From assembly GCA_958295465.1 (NCBI GenBank), contig OY282353.1, positions 5,385,001 to 5,449,000 of the forward strand: a stretch of 64,000 nt of DNA, in the 5' to 3' direction. Below are positions 42,662-51,906 of the stretch, piece by piece. Made by a program: the position numbers and the translations under genes. Under the pieces are notes generated by a model that did not search any database, had not been told where the DNA came from, and saw only the letters and a program-made list of their open reading frames with translations. Numbering within the stretch: the first letter of the stretch is position 1; the number at the start of each line of letters is the position of its first letter. The stretch is from an uncultured Gammaproteobacteria bacterium. Lineage in GTDB: Bacteria > Pseudomonadota > Gammaproteobacteria > HK1.

Positions 42662-45600
42662 TCAGCCCATTGCGCCGATGATGTGGTTGACGCCCGAGCT
42701 GGTACGGCGCACCAGCTCGTAGAGCTTGCCCATGGGCCCGAAGATGCGCGCGTGCTCCCGGGCGTAGGACTGCCCGGTGTCGGATTCGTAGGTCGCGGGC
42801 TCGCCGAAGTCCTCGGGTCGCCCGGTGGTGTCGTCCTGGGGGAAGATCATGCACAACGTCTCCAGCGCTTCCTCGATCTCGAGCCTGAGGATGCGGGTGC
42901 GCAGCTCCTCGGGCGAGAGGTCGTAGCGCAGGCTGAACTCCGGGATGTGCGTCGCCAGCATGTAGATGCGCTGGATCAGCGTGATGCGGATCACGTGCAG
43001 AAGGCGCAGATCCTCGGTCATGGTCTCCGGTACGTCCACCTTCAGGCTGCCGGCGCCGCCGTTCCCGTCCTCGCCGTCATGGGCTGCGCCGCCACCACCG
43101 GCGTCCCCGTCACCACCGGTGCCGCTGTCGCCATCGGCGGCCGGCTCGGCCAGCGCGTGCAGCATGTCGAAGAGATCGCGTTCCAGCGTGCGCAGGATGC
43201 CGTTCAGCCGGTCGTGGCGGGCGTGGCCTTCGATGAACCGGCTGATGGCGCGCAGCTCGTCGAACCGCTGGCGCTCGATCCGGGGGTATGCCATGCGCAG
43301 CAGCCACAGCCCCGGGTCCAGGGTGTCGACGTACGCCTTCAGCACGTCGGTGTCGCTGAACGCCAGCGCCCAGGCGATCAGGCCGAACACCCGGCGAAAG
43401 CGCGGGGAGGAGGCGTGCATCGCCCGGAACGTCATCGGGTTCTTGCGGATCGCCCGGCCGGCGCCGGCCAGGGTGTTGGCGAGATAGCCGAGCTGCTGCA
43501 ACGTCGCGTTGTGCGGGATCGCGCGTAGCTGGGCGGGATGGGCGAGGTCCACCGCGGCGCCGGGCTCGTGCTGGCGGCGCAGCGAGCGGCTGCCGGTCGG
43601 GTACATCATGTTGGTGCCGAACGCGCCGAGCAGCGCGGCGTAGTCGGGGTCGTGCATCACCGCGTCGTAGAAGAACTGGATGGTGGTGAAGAACTCGGCG
43701 ATGTAGTCGGCCTCGACGTAGAAGGGATCGCCGTCCTCGTCGTCGGGCGGCGCCAGCGCGAACTCCAGGATGCGGGTCACGCTCGCGAACGCGGCAGCCG
43801 GGGTGAAGAAGTACACGTAGCCGTCGCCGCCCTGGAAGCTCGTCTCCTGCTTGAAGAGGATGCCGTCGCGGGCGAAGCGGCGGCGGCTTTCCGGCGGCGA
43901 GACGTAGCGCAGGCGGTCGCCGAAGCTTGCCGGGTGGGCGCCGCGGCCGATCGATTCTCCGTGGGTGTCGAAGATCAGCAGCTCGACGTGCCGGAGATCG
44001 TGGCGGGCGAAGACCTCGCCGATCCGCATGCGCAGGCGCTCGACCGAGGCGCCCGCGACGGTCTGGCCGAGGTTGCGCCCCGTGTCGGAATAGCCGGTCT
44101 GTACGCACAGGCGCCCCGTCGCCTCGACGTAGGCGCGGTAGTGCGGATTGGCCAGAACCCTGTCGATCATCCGCGGACCCCGCTCCAGCGCCTTGCGGGT
44201 CTCCAGCAGCGGCGAGATCTCCACCCGATCGGCGATGCCGAACAGCTTCGCGAAGTAGAGCGCGGCCAGCAGCGTGGACGAGGTCTCGCACTCCGCGATC
44301 AGGAAGCGCACCGGCGTCGTCGCGTCCACGTACTTCAGCATCTGCGCGACGACCATCATCATCCGCGTGGCGGACGCGCTCTCGTTGAGGAGGGAGCCGA
44401 AGTTGATGGTGACGGGCTCGACCGCGTCCAGCAGCGCGTTGACGGCGGCGGTATAGCTGCGCCGGTGGGTCGGGTCGTCGGGCGCCGCCTCCATGCCGAT
44501 CTCGCGGCGGATGGCGTTGTGGATCTGGGTCGCGTTGAGCCGCACGTGGGTGTGCGCCATCCCCAGGCCGAAGTTGGCCAGCTCCGCGCGCAGGGCCGCG
44601 AGCCGGCCGAGGGTCGCCGCCGCGGCCGTACTGCCGCCGGCGAGGTCGGCCGCGCGTGCAAGGGCGCGCTCGACCAGCTCGATGAGCGGCCCGGCCCGGG
44701 TCAGCCTGCGCTCGCGGCCGGCGTACATGCGCCGGGCGATCCGGCTCACGTGTCCAACCTGGCGTACGGAGTCCGGCTCGGGGTGTCCGAAGACCTCGAT
44801 CTCTTCTTCGACCTGTCGAACCGCCAGGTCGAGACGGCTCTCCAGCAGCTCCAGGATGTGGCGCAGGTCCTCGGCCTCGGGAACGTCGCTCAAGGCCCCG
44901 CCCAGCTCGACCGCCGTGGCCCGGTAGTGGACGAGTTGGTGCTTCTGGACGATCAGGCGCCGATTGAAGGTCTCCGCCCAGCCGATGTCGGCCCGCCCGT
45001 CGAGGTCGTAGCCGACCCAGCTCGCGACGGTCAGCAGCCGGGGCCTGAGCTCCAGCCAGCGCTCCGGCCAGATCTCTCGCGCCACCTCGAAGACGATCTC
45101 GTAGACCCGGACCAGGGCGTCCCGCGCGCCGGCGATGGCCTGGAGCGAAAAGTCGTGCTCGGTGGCCAGATCGAGCACCGCCTCGGACCGGTGCTCCGCG
45201 GCGAGCACCCGGCGGACCAGGGTGGCGCGGCCGGCGGCGGAGAGCCGCCGTCCCCGGTCGTCGTGGCCGGTCGCGAGCTGCGCCTGGATGCACAGCAACG
45301 CGGCGGAGAGGGCGAAGGTGGGGTGTGCGGTGAAGACGATGCCGAAGGGCGCGCGCTCCACCGCCGCCCGAAACGTCTCGAAGGAAACGGGGGCGCCGCT
45401 CTCGGGGTCGCGGGTCAGGCCCTCGATCAGTACGCGCACGATCCGTGCGTTGGCGGCCGGATCGGTCTCGCCCATGCGCCCGGCCAGACGCCCGGCGCCG
45501 GCCAGGAAGGCGCCGGCGGTGAGGCGCTGGATCAACTGCTCGACGTCGGACCAGGACACCTCGCCCGCGTCGATGCGGCGGCTCAGGCGTAGCGCCAGGA

Positions 45601-45886
45601 GCTGGATCGGGTTGCTGTACGGGTCGGCGCCGCGGCCGGCGCGCAGGGCTTCGAGCTCGGCGCGCATCTCGCGGTCGAGGACGGTGTGCCCGACCCCGCC
45701 CGCGGCCGGAAACAGCACCGCCCCCTCGGGCACCGGCCGCGTGCCGGCCTCGGCCAGCACTGCGTCCAGCTCGGCGCGGAGCTGTCCGCCGAGGCCGGAT
45801 CCGCCGGATGCTCCGGCCTCGGCTTCCTGCGTTTCGGGGGCCGGCGGGCGGGTCCCGGCAGGCGGTGTCGCCTTTTCAACGGTCAT
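42662..45886 (-). CDS. ppc: Phosphoenolpyruvate carboxylase, divergent
   Basis: 1074 residues from ATG 45886 (MTVEKATPPAG, GGGAGG upstream); a GTG at 45931 would add 15. PEPC landmarks: IVFTAHPTF (usual TAHPTE), LLTVASWVGYDLDGRADIGW (usual GGDRDGNP region), QTGYSDTGRNLGQTVAG (usual GYSDSxKD), and the C-terminal SSGVNHIIGAMG where most PEPCs end in RNTG. Several catalytic-motif residues therefore differ. A Gly/Asp-rich insert (SGTGGDGDAGGGGAAHDGED) lies near residue 945. The enzyme makes oxaloacetate from PEP and bicarbonate; a changed active site could alter this. Family is sure, activity less so. Confidence 0.85.
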   Translation of the reverse strand: MTVEKATPPAGTRPPAPETQEAEAGASGGSGLGGQLRAELDAVLAEAGTRPVPEGAVLFPAAGGVGHTVLDREMRAELEALRAGRGADPYSNPIQLLALRLSRRIDAGEVSWSDVEQLIQRLTAGAFLAGAGRLAGRMGETDPAANARIVRVLIEGLTRDPESGAPVSFETFRAAVERAPFGIVFTAHPTFALSAALLCIQAQLATGHDDRGRRLSAAGRATLVRRVLAAEHRSEAVLDLATEHDFSLQAIAGARDALVRVYEIVFEVAREIWPERWLELRPRLLTVASWVGYDLDGRADIGWAETFNRRLIVQKHQLVHYRATAVELGGALSDVPEAEDLRHILELLESRLDLAVRQVEEEIEVFGHPEPDSVRQVGHVSRIARRMYAGRERRLTRAGPLIELVERALARAADLAGGSTAAAATLGRLAALRAELANFGLGMAHTHVRLNATQIHNAIRREIGMEAAPDDPTHRRSYTAAVNALLDAVEPVTINFGSLLNESASATRMMMVVAQMLKYVDATTPVRFLIAECETSSTLLAALYFAKLFGIADRVEISPLLETRKALERGPRMIDRVLANPHYRAYVEATGRLCVQTGYSDTGRNLGQTVAGASVERLRMRIGEVFARHDLRHVELLIFDTHGESIGRGAHPASFGDRLRYVSPPESRRRFARDGILFKQETSFQGGDGYVYFFTPAAAFASVTRILEFALAPPDDEDGDPFYVEADYIAEFFTTIQFFYDAVMHDPDYAALLGAFGTNMMYPTGSRSLRRQHEPGAAVDLAHPAQLRAIPHNATLQQLGYLANTLAGAGRAIRKNPMTFRAMHASSPRFRRVFGLIAWALAFSDTDVLKAYVDTLDPGLWLLRMAYPRIERQRFDELRAISRFIEGHARHDRLNGILRTLERDLFDMLHALAEPAADGDSGTGGDGDAGGGGAAHDGEDGNGGAGSLKVDVPETMTEDLRLLHVIRITLIQRIYMLATHIPEFSLRYDLSPEELRTRILRLEIEEALETLCMIFPQDDTTGRPEDFGEPATYESDTGQSYAREHARIFGPMGKLYELVRRTSSGVNHIIGAMG

Positions 45887-46123
45887 CGTTTGTACGGGCG
45901 CCTCCCGGTTTGCAAGGACGGAATCGGGCACGGTGGCTTCGGGAACCGGCTATGGGGACGCCGTTCATCCTCGTGGGCCGTTCACGGCGCCGGCTCGATG
46001 CACTCCACCGCGATACCGCCGCCGTCGGCGAGATGGACGACCCTCGCGCCGGCGTTCGGACCCTGATCAACGCGGTGGACCGGGCCGTGTGGCGGAAAGC
46101 CGTGCTCGGCCGCGGCCGGTGGG

Positions 46124-47431
46124 TCAGGCATCGGCTCGCTCGAGGCGCGGCGCGCGCATGAAGACCACCGCGGCCGCGCAGGCCACCGGAACCGCGGCCA
46201 GGGCGGCGAGGGTGCCTCCGTAGCCACCAAGATAGTCGTATCCGAGTCCAAGGGGAATCGGGCCGATGGATGCGCCGATGACCCCGCCCATCTGCGCCAC
46301 GCCCTGGATCGAGCCGAGGTGCCGGCGGCCGAAGAAGCGCGGCCATACGAAGGTGAAGTGCGCGTGCATGGCCGCGTTCGCCACCCCGAACAGCACGCTG
46401 AACACGATGGCGCTCGCGAGGTCGCCCACGAGGCTCATCGCGACCAGTGCGACGCTCACCGAGAGCAGCGCGGCGACGTAGAGCGGCTTTGTCGGAAGCC
46501 GGTCGAGCAGCATCCCGACCAGCGGGGTCATGACCACCATCACCGCCGCGGAGATGGAGAACACCGAGGCCGCGAGGGTCGGGCCGAGGCCCTGCGCCTC
46601 GAACACGGACACCTGGTGGAAGAACATCGCGGTCACCAGCGCCGCGAACGAGGCATTCGAGACGAGGATGATCCAGAACGCCCCGGTGCGCCTCGCCTCG
46701 TCGAGGCTCAACCCGGCCTCGAAGCCGTGGCGCCCGGCCTCGGAGTGCGGCGATCGGGCGTCCGGGACCGTTCCGTCGGGGCGAAGCCCCAGCGCTTCCG
46801 GCCGGTCGAAGACGAGCAGCAGGACCGGCGGCAGCAGCATCGCCCACGTCGCCAGCCCCATGACCACCCAGGCCGTCCGCCAGCCGAGGGTATCGGCCAG
46901 CCACTGTGCGAGCGGCGGGTGCACCGCGACGCTCACCGAGAACCCGAGCATGGTCAGGCTGAGCGCCAGGCCGCGCCGGCGGTCGAACCACTGCGATGCC
47001 AGGTTGCCCGCGCACAGCATCAGCGAGCCCTGCCCGAAGAACCGCAACGCGCCGAACCCGAGGGTGAGCACCACGAACCCGCTCACCGCGCCGAACGCGA
47101 CGGCCGCGGCGCCGAATGCGGCCCCTACCGCCGTGAGCACCGTCCGCACCCCGTGGCGGTCGACCAGCCGGCCGACGTGGGGCAGTCCGAACGCGGCCAC
47201 CAGCGTCGCGAACGCATAGGCGCTCGAAACGGAGGTCCGGGAGATGCCGAGATCCTCCGAGATCGGCAGCAGGAAGACACTGAAGGTATGCGACTGCCCG
47301 GGACCGCTCGCGAACATCGCGAGCGAGGCGACGGCGAGCATCACCCAGCCGTAGAAGAAACGGTCGTTGATCCGGAGCGCGAGTGACTGTCGAGCGGCGA
47401 TGACGGCGGCCCTTCCCTGGGAGGGGCGCAA
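46124..47431 (-). CDS. MFS transporter
   Basis: 435 residues, 12 helices; FFYGWVMLAVASLAMFASGP opening and VGRLVDRHGVRTV between helices 2 and 3 are typical of monocarboxylate/oxalate-formate-like MFS permeases. The only upstream start is TTG 47431. Substrate unknown. The 380 bases upstream to the next gene show no further coding sequence. Confidence 0.87.
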   Translation of the reverse strand: MRPSQGRAAVIAARQSLALRINDRFFYGWVMLAVASLAMFASGPGQSHTFSVFLLPISEDLGISRTSVSSAYAFATLVAAFGLPHVGRLVDRHGVRTVLTAVGAAFGAAAVAFGAVSGFVVLTLGFGALRFFGQGSLMLCAGNLASQWFDRRRGLALSLTMLGFSVSVAVHPPLAQWLADTLGWRTAWVVMGLATWAMLLPPVLLLVFDRPEALGLRPDGTVPDARSPHSEAGRHGFEAGLSLDEARRTGAFWIILVSNASFAALVTAMFFHQVSVFEAQGLGPTLAASVFSISAAVMVVMTPLVGMLLDRLPTKPLYVAALLSVSVALVAMSLVGDLASAIVFSVLFGVANAAMHAHFTFVWPRFFGRRHLGSIQGVAQMGGVIGASIGPIPLGLGYDYLGGYGGTLAALAAVPVACAAAVVFMRAPRLERADA

Positions 47432-47811
47432 TGGTGGGGAGTGCGCGGGGGCGCCGCAAGTGCGCGAAGCGGAACGGGCGCCGGTGGTCCGGCGTTCGGG
47501 CCGGATCTCTCGGCCGAGCTTCGAGCGAGGCGGGATTGCTGCGGCCGGGCTCCCGTCCTCGACCGATCGGAGAAGGCTTCACAGAAGCCATTCACGGGCA
47601 CGGTGCGCCGCCGGCCGGTTGCCGATCGAAGGCCGCGATTCGGGTCGTCGATGTCCGTCCGGTGCCGCGACGCGAGCGCATCCCGCGAAGCGGGAGCGCC
47701 GGAGATGGGCTTCGGTGACGTCGGCATCCGGGCCGGAGGCCCCCGGTCGGGGGAGGGAGGGGTGACCGGGGAACCTCCGGCCCTTGCCGAACCACTGTCC
47801 GCGCCGGCGCG

Positions 47812-48207
47812 TCAGGCGGCGACCGACGGCGGCTCCGCATCGTTCGCGGCGTCGCCGCGGTGCTCCGGCGGACACGGTGCAACGGGGATGATCCGCCGTG
47901 GCGCTTCGCCGCTCGGAGCGATCAGGCCCTGCGCGATCATGGGGATCTGCGCGCGATCGATGCCGATGTCGGCGAGCGCGTGGTCGTCGAGCCGCGATAG
48001 CTCCGCTATCGTCCGCCGCTTCCGTAACGCGGATACGATCCGGCGATGCGCATCGGCTCCGAGCCGGGCGAGAAAGCGCCCCGTCGCCCCGATGCCGCGG
48101 CCGATCGCCTCGGATTGAAGCCGGCGGGCGCGTGCGGCGGATCTCAGGTAGTTATGCGGATCATGCGCGAGCCGCGGCCTGCTCTCGTGGTCTGTCGTGT
48201 CGTTCAT
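47812..48207 (-). CDS. DUF1127 protein
   Basis: 131 residues. The DUF1127 motif RRTIAELSRLDDHALADIGI (residues ~63-82) is followed by a Pro-rich tail. Such small proteins bind RNA and tune phosphate/carbon metabolism in proteobacteria. The divergent spacer to the LLM gene (48,208-48,562, 355 bases) shows no other gene. Confidence 0.85.
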   Translation of the reverse strand: MNDTTDHESRPRLAHDPHNYLRSAARARRLQSEAIGRGIGATGRFLARLGADAHRRIVSALRKRRTIAELSRLDDHALADIGIDRAQIPMIAQGLIAPSGEAPRRIIPVAPCPPEHRGDAANDAEPPSVAA

Positions 48208-48562
48208 CGTCTCTGTCCGGGTTCGTCCGTTTCCCGTATGGGCAGATGGGGACGAAGGAACGTTCCATCAACCGAGATTTTCTCCGGTGCAGTCATAGAA
48301 AAACTAATCCGAAAGAGAATGCCGCCGAGCCGCGGACGGACCTGGAAACCATTGCCGGCGGGAAACGTGGACCCCGCGCCGGCGCACGGACGTTCCGTGC
48401 CACGCATCCGGGTTCGCGCCGCTCGCGCCGCACGTTTGTTGCGAAGACATGGGGCCGGCCGTGTCCGGCTGCCGCCAAGCCGGCAAATTCGCCCCGCCGA
48501 AGACATGGTTTTCTGGTAGAAATGCGCCGTCGTTCCACCACCCGACCCCCGGAGCCAGCCAC

Positions 48563-49396
48563 ATGCACATCGGCATCACCCAGTTCTCCACCGGCTACAC
48601 GATCCGTATCGACGATCTCGCCCGCGAGGCGGAAGACCGCGGCTTCGAATCCCTCTTCGTCCCCGAGCACACCCACATCCCCACCAGCCGCCGCAGCCCC
48701 TGGCCGGGCGGCAGCGAGCTGCCGGAGGAGTACAAGCACACCATCGACCCCTTCGTCGGGCTGGCCTGTGCCGCGGCGTCGACGAAGAACCTGCGCATCG
48801 GCACCGCCATCGCCCTGCTCACCGAGCGCGACCCGATCGTGCTCGCCAAGGAATGCGCGACCCTCGACCTGCTCTCCGGCGGGCGCTTCGAGCTGGGCAT
48901 CGGGGCGGGGTGGAACGCGGAGGAGATGGAGAACCACGGCACCACGTTCCGGGACCGCTTCAAGGTCATGTGCGACCGTGCGAAGGCGATCAAGACGATA
49001 TGGCGCGAGGAGGAGCCCGAGTACCACGGCCCGTTCGTCGACTTCGATCCGATCTGGTCGAGCCCGAAGCCGGTGCAGAAGCCCAACCCCCCGGTGCTGC
49101 TCGGGGGCGAGACCCGGTACTCGCTCGAACGGGTGGTCGACTTCTGCGAAGGATGGATGCCCCGCACCCGCGCGTTCAAGAACGCGAAGGCGGAGATGGC
49201 CCGGCTCGAGGAGTTCGCGGACAAGGCCGGGCGCGACACCGGCACTATCCGGACCAGCGTGTTCGGCGCCACCGGCGACCCGGAAGCCCTCGACGCCTAC
49301 CGCGAGGCCGGGGTCTTCCGCGCCCTCGTCACGATCCCGCCGAAGGGGCGCGACGAGGTGCTGCCCCTCCTCGACAAACACGCGAAGCTGCTGTGA
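48563..49396 (+). CDS. LLM-class F420-type oxidoreductase
   Basis: 277 residues from ATG 48563 (MHIGITQFSTGYTIRIDDLA). LLM fold: FESLFVPEHTHIPTSR, LRIGTAIALLTERDPIVLAK, ELGIGAGWNAEEMENHGT and PVLLGGETRYSLERVVDFCE. Usually uses F420 or FMN; cofactor and substrate not readable. Upstream in-frame codons to 48449 lack homology. Confidence 0.9.
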   Translation: MHIGITQFSTGYTIRIDDLAREAEDRGFESLFVPEHTHIPTSRRSPWPGGSELPEEYKHTIDPFVGLACAAASTKNLRIGTAIALLTERDPIVLAKECATLDLLSGGRFELGIGAGWNAEEMENHGTTFRDRFKVMCDRAKAIKTIWREEEPEYHGPFVDFDPIWSSPKPVQKPNPPVLLGGETRYSLERVVDFCEGWMPRTRAFKNAKAEMARLEEFADKAGRDTGTIRTSVFGATGDPEALDAYREAGVFRALVTIPPKGRDEVLPLLDKHAKLL

Positions 49397-49705
49397 GTGC
49401 TCGCTTCATCGCCCTCGCGGAGCGCGACGAGATGCTGCCCGGCGTGGCGCCGCGTGAGGCTTGGTGCAGGCGTATGAACATGCACATGATGCGGGCGGGG
49501 CGTCCGCGCGCGCGGAACACCTGGATTCCCGCTTGCGCGGGAATGACGGCGCCGAGATCGCGGGAACGACCAAGGCGGACGGGGCGCCCGCGCTCCCGGG
49601 AGCTGCGCCGCGTGAGGTCGGGTACAGACGTATGAACACCCGCTTCCGGGGCGCCGTCGAGCATGGCGGGCCGCCGTCCCCGAACCGCCTCGTGGGATCG
49701 CGCGA
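49397..49705. repeat. Intergenic spacer with REP-like palindrome and a 35-bp direct repeat
   Basis: 49,521-49,549 holds CTGGATTCCCGC-TTGC-GCGGGAATGACGG, a palindrome of a type dispersed in many proteobacterial genomes; a related copy in the other orientation lies at 62,625-62,672. GCGCCGCGTGAGG...CGTATGAACA recurs at 49447 and 49605 (period 158) with ~7 mismatches. No gene is seen. Confidence 0.7.
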
Positions 49706-51133
49706 ATGAGCGCTCACTTCGTCGTCGTCGCCAAGCGCGACTGCCCGACCTGCGATCTCGTCCAGCCGGTGCTGCACGAGATCGCGGCGAGCTGCGCCGG
49801 ACTGACCGTCTACACCCAGGACGACCCGACGTTCCCGGCCGGGCTGGACGCCATCGACGACCGCTCGCTGGAGCAGTCCTGGCGTCTGGGGATCGAGACG
49901 GTACCGACCCTCATCCGCTTCGAGGACGATGCCGAAGCCGGGCGCACCGCCGGCTGGGACCGCGCCGAGTGGAGCCGGGTGACGGGTCTCGGCCTCCTCG
50001 GCGCCGATCTGCCCGACTTCCAGCCGGGTTGCGGCTCGAAGAGCGTCGATCCCGGCATGCCGGAGATCCTCGAAGTGGCGTTCGGGGAGCCGCCGCTGGC
50101 GGCGCGTGCCATCGACGTGCACGCGCCCGAAGACGAGCATGAGCTGTGCTTCTCCCGCGGCTGGAGCGACGGCCTGCCGGTGGTCCCGCCGACCCCGGTG
50201 CGGGTGCTGCGCATGCTCAAGGGCACGGCGCGCGACCCGCAGGAGATCGTCGGAGTCATCCCGCCGAACAACGCTCTGTGCACGGTCGAGAAGATCGCGA
50301 TCAACGCGGTGATGGCGGGCTGCAAGCCGGAGTACATGCCGGTGGTCCTCGCCGCGGTGGAAGCGGCGCTCGAACCCGGGTTCGCGATGCACGGGCTGCT
50401 CTGCACCACGTACTTCTCGAGTCCGATGGTCGTGGTCAACGGTCCCGTCGCCCGCCGCATCGGCATGAATTCCGGAGTGAACGCGCTCGGCCAGGGCAAT
50501 CGCGCCAATGCGAGCATCGGCCGCGCGTTGCAGCTCGTGATCCGCAACGTCGGTGGCGGCGTGCCGGGCGGGATCGACCGCGCGACCCTCGGTTGGCCGG
50601 GCAAGTACACCCTGTGCTTCGCCGAGGACGAGTCCGATCCGGACTGGCAGCCGCTCGGCGTGGAGCGCGGCATCGCTCCCGGCGCGTCCGCGGTCACCCT
50701 CTTCGGGGGCGGGGGCTTGAGCCCGAACATGGACGAAGGCTCGCGCAGCCCGGAATCGCTCGCCCGCTCGCTGGCGATGACCTTGAACTCGATCGGGCAC
50801 CCGAAGCTCGTGGAGTGCATCGACGCCTTCGTCGTGCTCTCGCCCGAGCACTGCCGGATCTTCAAGGAAGGCGGATGGGACAAGGCGCGGATCAAGCGTG
50901 CCCTCATGGCCGCGACGGTCCGTCCGGGATCGGAGCTGGTACGCGGGGCGGGCGGCGTGGACGCGGGCGTGAAGCCGGAGCTCGTCCGGGAGGCGATGCC
51001 GAAGTTCCGGGAAGGCGGGTTGAACGTCGTGCGCGCCGGCGGCGGGGCCGGGCTCATGAGCGCCGTCATCGGAGGCTGGATGGCAAGCGGTCCCCGCGGC
51101 AGCAGCCCGGTGACGAAGGAGGTGGAAGCGTGA
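49706..51133 (+). CDS. Thioredoxin-like N-terminal domain fused to a large uncharacterised domain, next to a UGSC selenoprotein
   Basis: 475 residues. N-terminal thioredoxin-like fold: VVAKRDCPTCDLVQPVLHEI has a CPTC redox pair, then ETVPTLIRFED (cis-Pro). The remaining ~340 residues (RGWSDGLPVVPPTPVRVLRM, EKIAINAVMAGCKPEYMPVV, NSGVNALGQGNRANASIGRA) form a conserved-looking domain I do not name; its Cys pairs suggest redox chemistry. The selenoprotein gene starts 61 bases later, so the two are probably co-transcribed and may be redox partners. Confidence 0.78.
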   Translation: MSAHFVVVAKRDCPTCDLVQPVLHEIAASCAGLTVYTQDDPTFPAGLDAIDDRSLEQSWRLGIETVPTLIRFEDDAEAGRTAGWDRAEWSRVTGLGLLGADLPDFQPGCGSKSVDPGMPEILEVAFGEPPLAARAIDVHAPEDEHELCFSRGWSDGLPVVPPTPVRVLRMLKGTARDPQEIVGVIPPNNALCTVEKIAINAVMAGCKPEYMPVVLAAVEAALEPGFAMHGLLCTTYFSSPMVVVNGPVARRIGMNSGVNALGQGNRANASIGRALQLVIRNVGGGVPGGIDRATLGWPGKYTLCFAEDESDPDWQPLGVERGIAPGASAVTLFGGGGLSPNMDEGSRSPESLARSLAMTLNSIGHPKLVECIDAFVVLSPEHCRIFKEGGWDKARIKRALMAATVRPGSELVRGAGGVDAGVKPELVREAMPKFREGGLNVVRAGGGAGLMSAVIGGWMASGPRGSSPVTKEVEA

Positions 51134-51194
51134 GCGGGACCGCATCGGAAACGAAAGTCCGTGCAAGGCAACGGTTGAATGAGGAGGAGGCACC

Positions 51195-51719
51195 ATGAAC
51201 GACGGCATTCGGTTGCTCGACCCGACGGCGGAGACCTCGCCGGTCCGGCGCGGGCGTCGCGCTCCGCCGCCCGCGCTCGAAGGCCTGACCCTCGGGCTGC
51301 TCGACATCGGCAAGGCCCGGGGGAGCACGTTCCTCGATCGGCTCGAATCGCATTTCACCGGGCGCGGGCTCGACGTGAAGCGCTACGCCAAGCCCACCAA
51401 CACCCGCACCGCACCGATCGAGCTCGCGCAGACCGTCGCCGAGGAGGTCGACGTCGTCGTCGACGCCCTCTCCGACTGAGGCTCGTGCACGTCGTGCAGT
51501 GTGCATGACATGCTCGACCTCGATGAACGAGGGATCCCCGGCGTGATGATCGCGACCACCGCGTTCCGGGAGGCGGCGGCCGCGCAGTCCGCCTCGCTCG
51601 GCTATGAGCCGGCGATCGTCTGGGTCCCGCACCCGATCCAGAACCGCACCGACGAGGAGATCCGGGCCATCGCCGACGAGGCGATGGAGGAGATCGTGGA
51701 GAAGCTGACCGGCGGTTGA
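51195..51719 (+). CDS. UGSC-family selenoprotein; in-frame TGA read as selenocysteine
   Basis: One 174-residue protein whose frame crosses TGA 51477-51479 (codon 95). Around it the frame reads VVVDALSD-U-GSCTSCSVHD, the UGSC motif that names the family. The frame stays open after the TGA to 51719 with conserved-looking sequence (LDERGIPGVMIATTAFREAA, PAIVWVPHPIQNRTDEEIRA). A strong ribosome site (GAGGAGGAGG) precedes ATG 51195. A bacterial-type SECIS hairpin lies directly after the TGA. Function is unknown; a redox role beside the thioredoxin-fused protein is likely. Selenocysteine machinery must be elsewhere in the genome. Confidence 0.9.
51480..51519 (+). promoter_or_regulatory. Bacterial SECIS hairpin
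   Basis: Directly after the UGA, 51491-51498 pairs with 51502-51509 (8 bp, one G-U) around a GUG apical loop (51499-51501), 20 bases downstream of the UGA. The stem extends outward with A-U/G-C pairs 51487-51489/51511-51513, 51483-51485/51515-51517 and 51480-51481/51518-51519. This fits the known bacterial rule of a short loop with an early G, 16-37 bases after UGA. Confidence 0.82.
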
Positions 51720-51815
51720 CCGAGGGAGGAGCGGGGGCTCGGCGAAGGGCATCGGGCTCTCCGGGCTCGAGGAAGCCGCCGGTTGACCGGAGGAGGGACG
51801 GGGCTCGGCGGAGGC
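51711..51815. repeat. Imperfect 66-bp-period direct repeat after the selenoprotein gene
   Basis: GGCGGTTGACCGAGGGAGGA at 51711 is echoed by GCCGGTTGACCGGAGGAGGG about 66 bases later, each followed by GGGGCTCGGCG. The first copy contains the selenoprotein stop codon. No gene in this stretch. Confidence 0.5.
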
Positions 51816-51906
51816 CGACCGACCGCCCCGGCCGGCACCGGTGCGGTCTCGCGTGCCTCCATCGTCCGTTCGTACCGAAAATGCGGGAAACGCAGGAGGA
51901 CCTGCC

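Noticed and set aside
43538..45592. 684-codon open frame antisense to the PEP carboxylase gene
   Set aside because: No domain or ribosome site; composition is that of reversed GC-rich codons.
51195..51719. Two separate small genes split by the stop at 51477
   Set aside because: Same frame, UGSC motif across the TGA and a SECIS hairpin right after it argue for one selenoprotein.
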